Assembly (NCBI GenBank): GCA_015069395.1
Contig: SVIR01000001.1
Span: 91,268-155,267 of the forward strand
Length of the DNA: 64,000 nucleotides
Reading direction: 5' to 3'
Source of the DNA: Clostridiales bacterium
GTDB lineage: Bacteria > Bacillota > Clostridia > Christensenellales > UBA1242
Made by a program: the position numbers and the translations under genes. Of this stretch, positions 35,340 through 46,488 are shown one piece after another. The number at the start of each line of letters is the position of its first letter. Within the stretch, counting starts at the first letter, position 1. Below the pieces are notes generated by a model, which saw nothing but the letters and a program-made list of their open reading frames with translations, made no database searches and had not been told where the DNA came from.

Positions 35340-38300
35340 ATGAAAAAATTTAAGACGTTGATGTTGTCTATGGTTGCTCTTATATTGGGCACTTTTTTGA
35401 CGGCTTGTACTTTTAAAGAGGCTGAGGCAAACTTTTCTCAAGAGGTTGTTTATTTGGAAGAGGGAAAAGAGCTTAAACTGGACGATTATTTGTCTGTTAA
35501 AGGAATTGAGAAAAGTGAAGTTTCTTATGAATTCTCAAATCCTTTGTTGTTTGATATAACAGGAAAAACTGTCAAAGCTAAAGAAAACCAATCGGGATCT
35601 TCTTTTGTTTATGCGACTTACAAAAACAATAGTTTGGATTCTATGCAAATCGTGGTTAGAAAAGACTTTGCAAAACCAAGTGGTTTTTCAATGAGTGAAA
35701 ATGGGTTGATTTCTTGGACGCATTCTGCTTCATTTTTTGAAAATGAAAATTCTCCAACAAAAGCAAGTCAATATCTGGTAGAAGGATTTTATAGAGCTTA
35801 TTCCACTGATGGAACAGCAAGTGTTGAACCGAAAAATATTAGTGAGACGGTAAATACAAATCAATATCAAATTCCTGAAGGACAATATGGTGAATATACT
35901 TTGACAGTGCAAGCTTTGTCAGTAGGAAATTTTGACGAGAGCGAAAAGTCTGAAGAGAAAACTTTCTATTACGGCTATATGCCAAAGCTTGAAGCAGAGA
36001 GACTTTCCTGGACAACTGATGGTATGTTTTCTTGGGATGTTTCAGATTTGGATTCTGCTTTAGTTTCAAGAATGAGTTTTAAAGTAAAGTTTGACGATTT
36101 GATATTAGAAAACACTCATACAACAAACTCTGCAAATTTATCTACATATTTTGACAATGCAAAGGCTGGCTCCCACAAATTGTCGATAATGATTTATGAC
36201 AATCAAAACAAATTGATTGTGAGAGAAAGTGAAGGGTTGGAAGTTGTTAAACACGAAGTGCCTACTGTTGAATATGTTGAAGGACTGTTAAAGATTGTTT
36301 CGACTGAGAATGTTGAAGAATACAAAATTTATACTTCTCGTGTAGGACAACCTCAAACCATTAAAAATATGGGCGAAGATGTTTATACGGCCTTAGACTC
36401 TCTCGCTTGTGGTTTGTATACTGTTGAAGTTGTGGCTTATACCAAAGACGGAAATTTTTATCAAAGTGATAGAAAGCCTTTGGATAAACAAATTTATAAA
36501 CTTGACACCGTAATTTTAAATGGTGTTGGTGGAAACGAAGAGAACGGACAATCTTTTAAAGCATTGGCAGAGACAGATACGAGTTTGGTTGATGTTCAAT
36601 TCAAGATTCTAGGTCTCGAAACAACTCAAGTTGTTGATGGTTTTGAAGCAGGAGAGTTTACAAAAGAATTTTCAATTGCGATAACTGAAGGAGGAACATA
36701 TCAAGTAAGTGCTGTGTTGACGGCAAAAAACATAAACAATATAGTTGGCGAAGGAAATGATGTTTATGTTTTGAATAGTATTGAAAGCGAAGCTTTAGAG
36801 ATAGTAAAGGTCGATGCTTTTGAAGGAAATTTGGTTCATAAATATGATACAAGTGAAAATTTTTCTGAAATCTCTTTCGAAAAAGTAAATGGTGCTACAG
36901 ATTATGTGGTGTATTTCTATAACAACGAAAATTATGAGCCTGTACCAGAGAACTTCTATCAAGTTGATTTAGATAATTCAAAAATTGTATTTACAGATAA
37001 GATTGAAAAGTTGTTTGCTGCACAAGATAGTTTCAAATTTAAATTGGTTGCAACTACACAAAATGAGACTCTATCTATAAATTCTGCAAAAGAAAAAGAG
37101 ATTGATGTTTTGAATCCTCCAGAAACAAACAATAGTGGAAATTCTTTAGACAAAACGTACTCTTGGGCTCAAGTAGAAGGCGCTGATGCTTATAGACTGG
37201 AATATGCTGTGCTAGACAAAAACACATATGAAGGTGGTATTGGTGAGATTGAAAATCCAAGTTTGACAATTGTAAATAACATTCAAACAAACTCTTACGC
37301 TTTTTCACAAAACGGATATTATTATGTAAGGGTTTATGCTCTTTCAGAAGACGAAAACGTTTCGATCTCTTCAGTTGAGTATCTTGAAGAACTATTCTAT
37401 CTTGCAGATAAGCTGGTTTTGGGAGATATTGAATTTGGATATTCGGAAGAATATAAAAATTATTCAGAATTTTCTCAAGCTTCAGGTTATTTCTTGAAGA
37501 TAGAAAAAGTGGAAAATATTGACGAATATCAAATTGAGCTTACCAATGGAAATTCTTCAACATATATGCAGTCTGATACTGCACAAGAAAGTTTGTTCTT
37601 ACTTGCAGAAGGTTTTGCGACTGAAGGTGTTGATGTTGAAATCTCAGTCGTTGGAATGTCGACAGAAGATCCTGTTATTTTTGAAGATAGTGATACAAAA
37701 TCTTTGACAATACACTTGTTGAAGGCGATTGGTTATGACGATGTTGAAGTAGTTGATTTGGCACAAAGATCGTTGACTATAAAAAATAGAGAAGGCTCTA
37801 CAGGGCTTTTCGTAAAGAATATACAAACAGCAGATACATATACCAAAAATTCTGGAGAAGATGCTGTTGTAAATATAGCATCTCAATCAAATATTGAACT
37901 TGAAGTAGAGCTTTATGGAACGGAAAGAGTTGGAAACATTTATCAATCTACAGAAAAAATTTATTTGCCAAACAAAACAAATAGTTTAAGGTTTGAACGC
38001 ATTCAAATGCCGAAAAATCTTAATTATTATAATGGAAATCTCGTGTTTGAACATACAATGTCTGCAAATGTGAGTTATTATATCGTAGATATGTATTGTT
38101 TGATGGCAGACGACACGGAAACAAAAATTTCAATTGTCTTGAGTTCAAGCTCCTATCTGATGGGAGAAAGGCTGTCAGAAAACATTTCAATTGGAACTGG
38201 AAGTACGTTTGTTGAGACTTCAGCTTCAAACATCACGATAAAAGTTTCTGATTTGATAGAACAATTTCAATCTTTGATCCCTGATTTGATTGGACAAGTT

Positions 38301-41300
38301 GTTGGAGTTGAATTTGAGGTTTATGGATATCAAAGCAGAAAAGATGCTGATAAAATGATTCTTTCAACTTTGCCTGCTACAATTTATGGTAACGACACAG
38401 AAACAAGAGAACGAGTAGAAAAAATTTCTGCCAGAACTTTGACACTGTCTTATGATGTTTCAAACTATACTTTGTCTTGGGATGAAGTTGTAGAAATTCA
38501 AGATTCTTCTATTGCGGCTCAAACACAATATGAAATTTATAGTGTGGGTTCTGAAGGAGCCACTTTGCTCAAAACGATTTCGGGGGCAACGAGGTTCAAC
38601 CTTGAAAGAAGTGACTATTCAACAAAAACAAATTATGAATTTTACATTGTAGCAACAAATCCATATTATTTGCAATCAGGGCAATCAAATGCAATTAGAT
38701 TTTACAATTTAAGTGCTTTAGAAAAAGTGACAATTACAAATGATGGATATATTTCATATCAACACCCAGAGATGGATTATATCGAATATATACAATACAA
38801 AATTGATGGTGGGTCGGCACAACAAGATGCAACAGGAAGAATAGAAATTGCAGGGGCTGGAGAATATAGTCTTAAAGCTGTTGGAAAACAAATTCTTGAT
38901 GGCGAAACAAAGATATATTATATAGATAGTCAAGAATCTATTTGGACTCTTGCCAAAATGGAAACGATAAAGCCTACAAGCACAGAGCTTGATTATGCAA
39001 ACAACAAAATCACTTGGGATGCTTTTGGGGTGGAAAAAGGGCTTACAACATTAAGTTATCTTGTGATGTTTAAAGACGAAAATGATTCGGCCGTTCTTTA
39101 TGAAACCAAAAACTGTGAAGTAGATTTTACGACAGACACGACATTATACAATTCTTTTGCGGCTTTAGCTGAAGGTGATATTGATGTTTCTGTCTATGCA
39201 GTTTTAAAACCATATTCGACTGTTGCTGGACAAACTGTTTATTATGCAGATGCAATAGATCTTTTAAATGGAAATTCGGAAAGAAATCATTTTGCCTATA
39301 CTTCTACAAACATCAAAAAACTTTCAACTCCAGTAGTGGAAAGCGTGGAATTTTTGCACAACGCAGATTTGAGCGATGCTCAAACCCCAGTCATAAAAGT
39401 AACATTTAGTGGAAACTTTGCAGTGGGAGATGTTTATTCGGTGTTTATAAATGACCAAGCTGCACCAGTTTATTCTTCAACGATTTCTGAAGTGGGACAA
39501 CAAAGTTTTGAGCTCGCTAGAGAAATTTACAACAATGGATTTGCTTCAGGACAAACAATGACAATCAAAATTAAAGTTACAGGAGATACATCATTGCCTT
39601 CTTCTACTGGAAGGGTTGATATTATAAGAGCCACTGATTTATCAAAAATTTCGTTTGTCAAAGACAAAGGATTTACTCAAACTTTGAAGGTTGAAATTGA
39701 TCCAAAAGACGTTAACTGTTTGGCCGGAGGAATCATATTAAAAATAGATATAACATCTGATAAAGATTATATTATATATAAGAAAGTAGATTTTATTGGT
39801 AGTGAAAATCCTTATGCAGAATATCAATTAAGTGACATTTTTGAAACTTACCTAACTGATGGTGGAACAATCAAAGTTTCGGGTTTTGTAAATAATTATG
39901 CAAATGATACTGAAACTAAATATTATCTCGCTTCTCCAAATCTTGTTACAGGCGAACAATATGCTGTTTTAAAATCGGTACAAGAAGCTGCATTGACAAG
40001 ACAAGAAGGTGGATTTGTTATTGGAACTGCAAACAACCCATCTACAACATACGTGGTTAGTTATGGTTCTGAAAATTATGATGTATCTGGAAACTTCTAT
40101 TTTGAAATCCCAGATGCTTGGACAGACGGAAGTTATACGCTCAATATTTATGCTCAAGAAGAAGGTTTTGTTGATTCTTGCAAAACAGAAATTGTGTTTA
40201 ATGTTTCAAGAATTGCAAGCGTTGAAAGTGTTTCGATGCAGAGAAAAAATGCTGACGATATTTCAGAAATAACACTTTCTTGGGATGCTGTATCTGGTGC
40301 GACAGGATATAGACTTGAAATGTTTAAGAGTGGCACAGACAACTTGTTGTTTACTGCCAATTTGGGTACAGAAACAGAATACACTTTGGGAGAAATTTTT
40401 GGAGATAATTATGCTACATTGATTGAGAGTGGGTTTAACGAATTAAACTTCAACAGTGACTATGCTGTTAGATTTGAATTGGTTACAATCGGAAACACAA
40501 GCAAGAACGATTCACATATTTATGATTTTGAAGCGACCTTTGCAGGAAACAATTTGTTAGAGACATTAAACTTGCAAGACTCTATTTCTGTTGACGAGTA
40601 TGGTTTTATTCAATTTAATGCTATAGAGGGAACAAAATATATTTATCGTTTTGTAGATAATAGTGGTGTTGAATTAAAACAATGGGAAGAAATTGTTGCT
40701 GAAAGTGAAAAAGTAAAAGTTGATGCAAGTGAAATTGACGAAGATATTTTGTCTGCCAATACTTTGTACAACATTGAAATTATCGTGCTTGGCACTGCTT
40801 CAACAGAAGGTGAGTCTTCTTCTGCAGATTTCAACTTTAAATTGGATTCTTTAAAAGCAACTTCTCATAGAAAAGATTTGACTTTTGCCATCAATCCTTC
40901 TGCAGTTTCAGTTGGATATTTTGTTCAGTTGCCATCAAGCTTGGCATTTACCATGGCGTCAAACTCTTTCACAAAAATCTATGCAGGTCTTTCTGAAGAT
41001 GCCCTTGAAAAAGGAGAGGTTGTTGAGTTTGTTCCAGAAGAAACAGAAATCCCTGCAGGAGCAAACCAGACGGTTTATTCTTATTCTCCATTAGATTTGA
41101 TAAATCTGTTTGACAAAGCAGGTTTTGTCTTAGATCCTGACACAACTACTATTGATCTTTATTTCTGGACGTATAGAGAAACAGAAAGCATTGATAGCAG
41201 TTATACAAATTCCAGACACTATGAATTCTCGTTTGATTATGTTCCAGAAACAACGTTTGAGGGCGTAAAGAAGATGGGGCTTAATGATGGAACAAACACA

Positions 41301-44300
41301 AACTATGATGGTTTGGGTTATGTTCAAAACTATGAGGATTTTGCAAATGTTTATGCTGTCTTTGAAGATAATGATTCGATTGAAAGTTTGACGCTTGGGG
41401 TGTTTATTAGAATTACTCAATTGCCAGATGCAGAAAATGAAGGTGGAGACCTTTTTAACACAACAAAATTCTTATCAAAATTGCAAATGACAGATGATAA
41501 ATATTTTGACAGCTCAAAAATTGTTGTAAATCTTACAAAAGTGTTTGAAGAAGAAGACTTGATAAATTTGATTGGAAGTTATAAAGTTGAGTTTGCCCGT
41601 ATTCAAGTTTCTATTCTGAATGCTAAATTTACGATTTCTCATTGGACATCGAAAAATATAGATGGAAAAGATTTGATATTTAAGAGATTGCCAGAAGTAA
41701 AAGAGCTAAAAATTAAAAATGGCAATTTGTCTTGGATTAGAAATGGAGAAACAACTTCAAAATTTTATGTATATTTCTCTGATGATGTAGAACTTTCAGA
41801 AAATTACGCGTACTTTGCTACACAACATCAATTTTACGATGCTGCATCTTATCTTGGTGAAAATGATAGTTATTATGTGGCTGTTCAAAGCATTTCAGAA
41901 GATGTGTATTTATTGCCATCAAAAAGAACGTTTATAATTGATTTGGACGGGGTTGAAGTAAAAGTCACAAAAAACCAAATCAACAGCAAACTTGAGCTCA
42001 AAGATGGCAGAATGGTCTTTGATTGGTCTGTAGATAGTGAAATTTATAAATTGATTATGGCAGATGCCGATTTTGCAGAAACGGCAGATAGCTTGGCTAG
42101 TATGAGATTTTTATCGCCTTTCTCATTCACGATTAGAGAGTTGCTTGACAACAAACTTATGGTAAGATTTAAATTTACACCATTGTCACTTGGAAGTGAA
42201 GGAAATGCAAAACTTATTGATGTAAATGCAAAATATTTGCTCGAAGATTTGTTTTTGCTAGACGGCAATATTCAATCTAGACTGGAAGCTATTTATAATG
42301 CGGCTCCAGCCACAAACGGAGTAAACCAACTTATCGCAAGATTTATAGAATTTATAAAAACAGGGACGCATGGAGTTGCGAATTCTTCAATATTGTTTGA
42401 TCAATATTTTGAAGACTTGCAACTTGGTGCTTACAAACTTGAATATAGCCTGCTTGGAACAGAAAACAGTTTAAATTCAAAATGGTATACATATAGCAAT
42501 TCAAATTCAGAAAATGCTTTCTATGTAAATGCAGAACCATATGTAAAAGCTATAAAAGAGCCAAGTCCAACAGATAAAGCAATAAATTCTTACAAAGTCT
42601 TGATTCAAAAGAGTGAAATTTACACATACGAAAGTGGAGAATATGCTACAACAATTGCAGAAAACTATGTGTTCAAACTTTCTGGAGAAGATGTCTTTGT
42701 GTTCCATATCTCAAAAGGGATTGACAACTATTCTCTTAAACTTGTAGGCGACAATGATAATACAATAAGTGTTTATGAAACCAATGATAGAGGTGTTGTA
42801 ACGGAAGGTGGAGATTATTTGATGTTCTTTATAAATTACAACAATGGAGATTCGATTTTGGGCGTTTATGGGGACGAACTCATAAAAACTACTTACAAGA
42901 TGCAAGTCTATGCGGTAGGAAATAATATCTCTGCTTCAAGCAAATCAGAATTCTTTAACCTTGTGCTTTTGAGTTTCGGACAAAATATTAGAATAAATGA
43001 CGGTGTATTCTCTTGGACAGCTCAAATCAATAGAACAACTAGTGTTATTTATAAGAGAGAACTCAACCAAGAGGAAGAGGAAACCACGGTTTCTGGAGAC
43101 GGTGTCACATCAATCTTTGATATGAACGATTTTGGTGCTGACAATTATCAATATTTGAAGTTTATTATGAAGGGAGAAGTTACTGGAAATAGAATTTATG
43201 TAGATAGCGAAATTTATCAAATTGATTCAGTTTATAAACTCAATGCCCCAACTCTTAATACATCAATTGGCGAAATTGAAATAGACGATTCTAGCAATGA
43301 AGCTTGGCTTGCTAATTGTTTTGAAAGCTCGGGATCATTGTATAACTATATGATTTACAACAACGTTTCTTCAAAAGACCTTAACATCAAGTTTAGTGAT
43401 ACAGATTTGGATAGAAAGGTAAAATATCAAGCAGGTATTACAAATATAGATGATGATAGTTCTGAATTTGCTTATAAAGACACAGAAGTCAGGGCAAACA
43501 CTTTCTACGTATCTTCATTGGGAACGACTGCAACATTCAAAGCTGAAAAAGATGCGAGTTTGTATTATCTTTATAAGTTGTATTGTATAGAAGATCCAGA
43601 GTTAGAAACTATTTCAACCAAAAAAGTTGCAGTAAGAAGCAACTTTGCAGAGCTTGATGCGCAAATGCTTGATACTCCTTCTGGATTGAAAATAGAAAAT
43701 GGAATGTTGAAATGGCAAAAAGTTGAAAGCAGGTATGAAGAGGCAGGATTAAAAACTGTTCCTGAAACAGCAAAAACTGTTTATAAAGTTGCAATTGTAC
43801 AATACAAGATTTCAGCAACAGAAAGAGGAGAATCTGATACAAATGTAGGAGATGTGTATTACTATTACACAACAAACCCTTATTTCGATTTTGAATTGAT
43901 TACAGAGAGCCAAATTATTGAAACTGATTACCCTACTTATTTGAAAGCGACTGTTCAAGCAATGGCGTTGAATGTATCGACAAGTCCTTATGGTGGAAGT
44001 GTTTCTCTTATCGAAGGGGGGTATGCGTATGGTTTTGTAGATTATACAGACACTAATACAAAGATTTTGTTAAGCAATGGAGAAACATTTGATAAGATTG
44101 ATAGATTGGCACCAGTTGAGAATGTGAAAGTTGAAAACGGATCAATCTGGTGGGAATATACAACAGATACAAGTGTTACTGAAGAGAATTTCTTTGAGTC
44201 TTACAACTTTATGGTAACAGACGAAGATGGAAAAGAGATCGCTGGTCAATCTACAGTTACCATTATTGAACAAGGAGAAGAGATCAATAGATTTAGTGTA

Positions 44301-46424
44301 AGATTTATTGAAGTTGAAGGTTATATGCCAACAGGAAAGAATACTTTGATAGTTTATGCTAGTCAGGGTAGCAGAAATGTAGATTCGACAATTAAATCTT
44401 TTGGACGCGAAGTTGAAATAGACAAACTTGAAACAATTGAACCTAGTGACTTTATTTTGACAGCAAGTGAAACTTATGAAGTATTTGATTTGTCGAAATA
44501 TTATTTAGATGGAAACACAAATGTAGTCATTATGACGGCTACTTGGAAAGATGGATCGTCTAAGTCTATTACGTTCGGAAGTGAAGTTAACAAACTTTAT
44601 ATCGTAACAGAAGCGTCGTCTTTAGAATATCCAACAGACTTTGTTTATAACGACTATTTGATTATTGGCGAAGAAGATGTTGTAAGCGTTACATTCAAAG
44701 TTAAACCTTTGGTATACGACAATATTACATTGGATAGTGACGAAAGTGAAAACTTGGTTTTCCAAAGAACTTCATTGAAAGATAGCAATATTGAATGGAA
44801 TGAAGAGCTCCAACGTTTTGAATGGGATTATTTGGGTGTGAACGCATTTGAAACCTCTGTAAATGCAATTGCTGTAAGAGCAGCTGATGTTTTGATTGAA
44901 GATTCAGTTTTATACACTGATCAAGACCTTGAAATCGCTTCAGAGATTACTTTAACAGCAGGCAGTGAGGTTTATGTTGAAGAAACATTATCTGGCGCTG
45001 CTAAGATTCTTTATTTGTCTCAATCATACTACATTGACAAATCAATCTTAGAAAGTCGTCTTCTTGAGGGTGAAGAGAGTCAACTTTCAGCAGGAACTCT
45101 TTATACAATAGTAGAAGAAAAAGGCGAGAAAACTATTATTGAAGCAAACGGACAAAAATTTATTGTTGATACGACAGAAATTGTTTTGCCAATTTATACA
45201 GTTGAAATCACTTACGGCGAAAGCGAAGACACTGCTATTACAAGAACTTATACAACAACATCAAACTATTTTGAACCTACTATTATTGGTGTTGTTAAAC
45301 TTGCTTTGAGAGTAAAACTTGGCGAATCAAACTTACAATCTCAAAAAATTGTTTTGGAAGAAAACTTTACATTTGACCTCTTTGAACAAGGGGAAGGAAC
45401 GGAAACAAATCCTTATGTAATTACGAGTGCAACGCAATTTAAAAATATTGTACACAGAATGACTAAAGATGAGTCAAACAAAAAATATGTTTATGCTGGA
45501 GAAGAGATATCAGACAGCAATCCGTATTATTTCTCAATTATGAATGATATTGATTTGGGTGAGTTTACAGGAATTTTGTTGCCAGGAACATTTGATGGAA
45601 TCATTCTTGGAAACAACAGAACTATCAGATATTCTTCAAAAGGTGTTGCGAAGCTGACAGACTCAATTACTGTTAGAGACGGAAACGTTCTGAGTGCCAG
45701 CAACCTTGAAAGACAAACGACTTTTTCATATGGCACGAGTTTGTTTGAAGTGATATCAGAGAAATCAACAATTCAAGATTTGCAACTCGACATTTCATAT
45801 GTGGATTCTGCATCTGCTGAAGCTGTCAAGATTGCTCAAAATTCCCTTTTGGCAGGTTTGACAATTACAAATCGTGGAAAGATTGATAAAGTTGACTTGG
45901 TTGGATTTAACAATATGTTTGTAGGGTATAAACTTGAAGGCGAAAGAATTATGATGGTTTATAGTGGAGTTGCATCAATAAACACAGGTTCGGTTGCAGT
46001 AATTTCAAATTGTGAAGCCCGCACAGATATTTACATTACAGATTTCTTAAAAATGCAAGTTATCTTTGTCAGTGCAATCACGTATACGAACTATGCAATT
46101 ATTGAAAATTGTACAGTTGGAGAAGGTTATACAATTACTATTGACTGTCAAGCAAATGAAGATATCATTCAAGCGGCAGGAATAGCGATTACAAATACAT
46201 CTTCTGCAAGTATTACCGGTTGTATAAACAATTATGACATTGAAGTCACGGCAGCTAATTCTGCTAGCGAAAACATTATTGTTGCTTTTGTGGGTGGAAT
46301 TGTATCTTTGGGCACCGGAGAATTGTCAAGCAACGGAAACACTGGAGATTTGACGACCGAAAACATTGACGAAAGCAGAGTTTATATAGGTACGATTTAT
46401 GCTACAAATCGTAGACCAAGCTAA
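35340..46424 (+). CDS. Giant lipoprotein (3694 aa) with many Fn3-like beta-sandwich repeats and C-terminal GLUG-like module
   Basis: Lipobox 'LGTFLTACT'; recurrent 'NGxLxW'-type repeat starts; C-terminal 'GTETNPYVITSATQFKNIVHRM...NDIDLGEFTGILLPGTFDGIILGNNRTI'. Confidence 0.88.
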   Translation: MKKFKTLMLSMVALILGTFLTACTFKEAEANFSQEVVYLEEGKELKLDDYLSVKGIEKSEVSYEFSNPLLFDITGKTVKAKENQSGSSFVYATYKNNSLDSMQIVVRKDFAKPSGFSMSENGLISWTHSASFFENENSPTKASQYLVEGFYRAYSTDGTASVEPKNISETVNTNQYQIPEGQYGEYTLTVQALSVGNFDESEKSEEKTFYYGYMPKLEAERLSWTTDGMFSWDVSDLDSALVSRMSFKVKFDDLILENTHTTNSANLSTYFDNAKAGSHKLSIMIYDNQNKLIVRESEGLEVVKHEVPTVEYVEGLLKIVSTENVEEYKIYTSRVGQPQTIKNMGEDVYTALDSLACGLYTVEVVAYTKDGNFYQSDRKPLDKQIYKLDTVILNGVGGNEENGQSFKALAETDTSLVDVQFKILGLETTQVVDGFEAGEFTKEFSIAITEGGTYQVSAVLTAKNINNIVGEGNDVYVLNSIESEALEIVKVDAFEGNLVHKYDTSENFSEISFEKVNGATDYVVYFYNNENYEPVPENFYQVDLDNSKIVFTDKIEKLFAAQDSFKFKLVATTQNETLSINSAKEKEIDVLNPPETNNSGNSLDKTYSWAQVEGADAYRLEYAVLDKNTYEGGIGEIENPSLTIVNNIQTNSYAFSQNGYYYVRVYALSEDENVSISSVEYLEELFYLADKLVLGDIEFGYSEEYKNYSEFSQASGYFLKIEKVENIDEYQIELTNGNSSTYMQSDTAQESLFLLAEGFATEGVDVEISVVGMSTEDPVIFEDSDTKSLTIHLLKAIGYDDVEVVDLAQRSLTIKNREGSTGLFVKNIQTADTYTKNSGEDAVVNIASQSNIELEVELYGTERVGNIYQSTEKIYLPNKTNSLRFERIQMPKNLNYYNGNLVFEHTMSANVSYYIVDMYCLMADDTETKISIVLSSSSYLMGERLSENISIGTGSTFVETSASNITIKVSDLIEQFQSLIPDLIGQVVGVEFEVYGYQSRKDADKMILSTLPATIYGNDTETRERVEKISARTLTLSYDVSNYTLSWDEVVEIQDSSIAAQTQYEIYSVGSEGATLLKTISGATRFNLERSDYSTKTNYEFYIVATNPYYLQSGQSNAIRFYNLSALEKVTITNDGYISYQHPEMDYIEYIQYKIDGGSAQQDATGRIEIAGAGEYSLKAVGKQILDGETKIYYIDSQESIWTLAKMETIKPTSTELDYANNKITWDAFGVEKGLTTLSYLVMFKDENDSAVLYETKNCEVDFTTDTTLYNSFAALAEGDIDVSVYAVLKPYSTVAGQTVYYADAIDLLNGNSERNHFAYTSTNIKKLSTPVVESVEFLHNADLSDAQTPVIKVTFSGNFAVGDVYSVFINDQAAPVYSSTISEVGQQSFELAREIYNNGFASGQTMTIKIKVTGDTSLPSSTGRVDIIRATDLSKISFVKDKGFTQTLKVEIDPKDVNCLAGGIILKIDITSDKDYIIYKKVDFIGSENPYAEYQLSDIFETYLTDGGTIKVSGFVNNYANDTETKYYLASPNLVTGEQYAVLKSVQEAALTRQEGGFVIGTANNPSTTYVVSYGSENYDVSGNFYFEIPDAWTDGSYTLNIYAQEEGFVDSCKTEIVFNVSRIASVESVSMQRKNADDISEITLSWDAVSGATGYRLEMFKSGTDNLLFTANLGTETEYTLGEIFGDNYATLIESGFNELNFNSDYAVRFELVTIGNTSKNDSHIYDFEATFAGNNLLETLNLQDSISVDEYGFIQFNAIEGTKYIYRFVDNSGVELKQWEEIVAESEKVKVDASEIDEDILSANTLYNIEIIVLGTASTEGESSSADFNFKLDSLKATSHRKDLTFAINPSAVSVGYFVQLPSSLAFTMASNSFTKIYAGLSEDALEKGEVVEFVPEETEIPAGANQTVYSYSPLDLINLFDKAGFVLDPDTTTIDLYFWTYRETESIDSSYTNSRHYEFSFDYVPETTFEGVKKMGLNDGTNTNYDGLGYVQNYEDFANVYAVFEDNDSIESLTLGVFIRITQLPDAENEGGDLFNTTKFLSKLQMTDDKYFDSSKIVVNLTKVFEEEDLINLIGSYKVEFARIQVSILNAKFTISHWTSKNIDGKDLIFKRLPEVKELKIKNGNLSWIRNGETTSKFYVYFSDDVELSENYAYFATQHQFYDAASYLGENDSYYVAVQSISEDVYLLPSKRTFIIDLDGVEVKVTKNQINSKLELKDGRMVFDWSVDSEIYKLIMADADFAETADSLASMRFLSPFSFTIRELLDNKLMVRFKFTPLSLGSEGNAKLIDVNAKYLLEDLFLLDGNIQSRLEAIYNAAPATNGVNQLIARFIEFIKTGTHGVANSSILFDQYFEDLQLGAYKLEYSLLGTENSLNSKWYTYSNSNSENAFYVNAEPYVKAIKEPSPTDKAINSYKVLIQKSEIYTYESGEYATTIAENYVFKLSGEDVFVFHISKGIDNYSLKLVGDNDNTISVYETNDRGVVTEGGDYLMFFINYNNGDSILGVYGDELIKTTYKMQVYAVGNNISASSKSEFFNLVLLSFGQNIRINDGVFSWTAQINRTTSVIYKRELNQEEEETTVSGDGVTSIFDMNDFGADNYQYLKFIMKGEVTGNRIYVDSEIYQIDSVYKLNAPTLNTSIGEIEIDDSSNEAWLANCFESSGSLYNYMIYNNVSSKDLNIKFSDTDLDRKVKYQAGITNIDDDSSEFAYKDTEVRANTFYVSSLGTTATFKAEKDASLYYLYKLYCIEDPELETISTKKVAVRSNFAELDAQMLDTPSGLKIENGMLKWQKVESRYEEAGLKTVPETAKTVYKVAIVQYKISATERGESDTNVGDVYYYYTTNPYFDFELITESQIIETDYPTYLKATVQAMALNVSTSPYGGSVSLIEGGYAYGFVDYTDTNTKILLSNGETFDKIDRLAPVENVKVENGSIWWEYTTDTSVTEENFFESYNFMVTDEDGKEIAGQSTVTIIEQGEEINRFSVRFIEVEGYMPTGKNTLIVYASQGSRNVDSTIKSFGREVEIDKLETIEPSDFILTASETYEVFDLSKYYLDGNTNVVIMTATWKDGSSKSITFGSEVNKLYIVTEASSLEYPTDFVYNDYLIIGEEDVVSVTFKVKPLVYDNITLDSDESENLVFQRTSLKDSNIEWNEELQRFEWDYLGVNAFETSVNAIAVRAADVLIEDSVLYTDQDLEIASEITLTAGSEVYVEETLSGAAKILYLSQSYYIDKSILESRLLEGEESQLSAGTLYTIVEEKGEKTIIEANGQKFIVDTTEIVLPIYTVEITYGESEDTAITRTYTTTSNYFEPTIIGVVKLALRVKLGESNLQSQKIVLEENFTFDLFEQGEGTETNPYVITSATQFKNIVHRMTKDESNKKYVYAGEEISDSNPYYFSIMNDIDLGEFTGILLPGTFDGIILGNNRTIRYSSKGVAKLTDSITVRDGNVLSASNLERQTTFSYGTSLFEVISEKSTIQDLQLDISYVDSASAEAVKIAQNSLLAGLTITNRGKIDKVDLVGFNNMFVGYKLEGERIMMVYSGVASINTGSVAVISNCEARTDIYITDFLKMQVIFVSAITYTNYAIIENCTVGEGYTITIDCQANEDIIQAAGIAITNTSSASITGCINNYDIEVTAANSASENIIVAFVGGIVSLGTGELSSNGNTGDLTTENIDESRVYIGTIYATNRRPS

Positions 46425-46488
46425 ACTGTATGAAAAAAAAGTTTTTCTAAGGGTTATTTTTAGACAAGAAAAAGAGTATAAATAGAAT

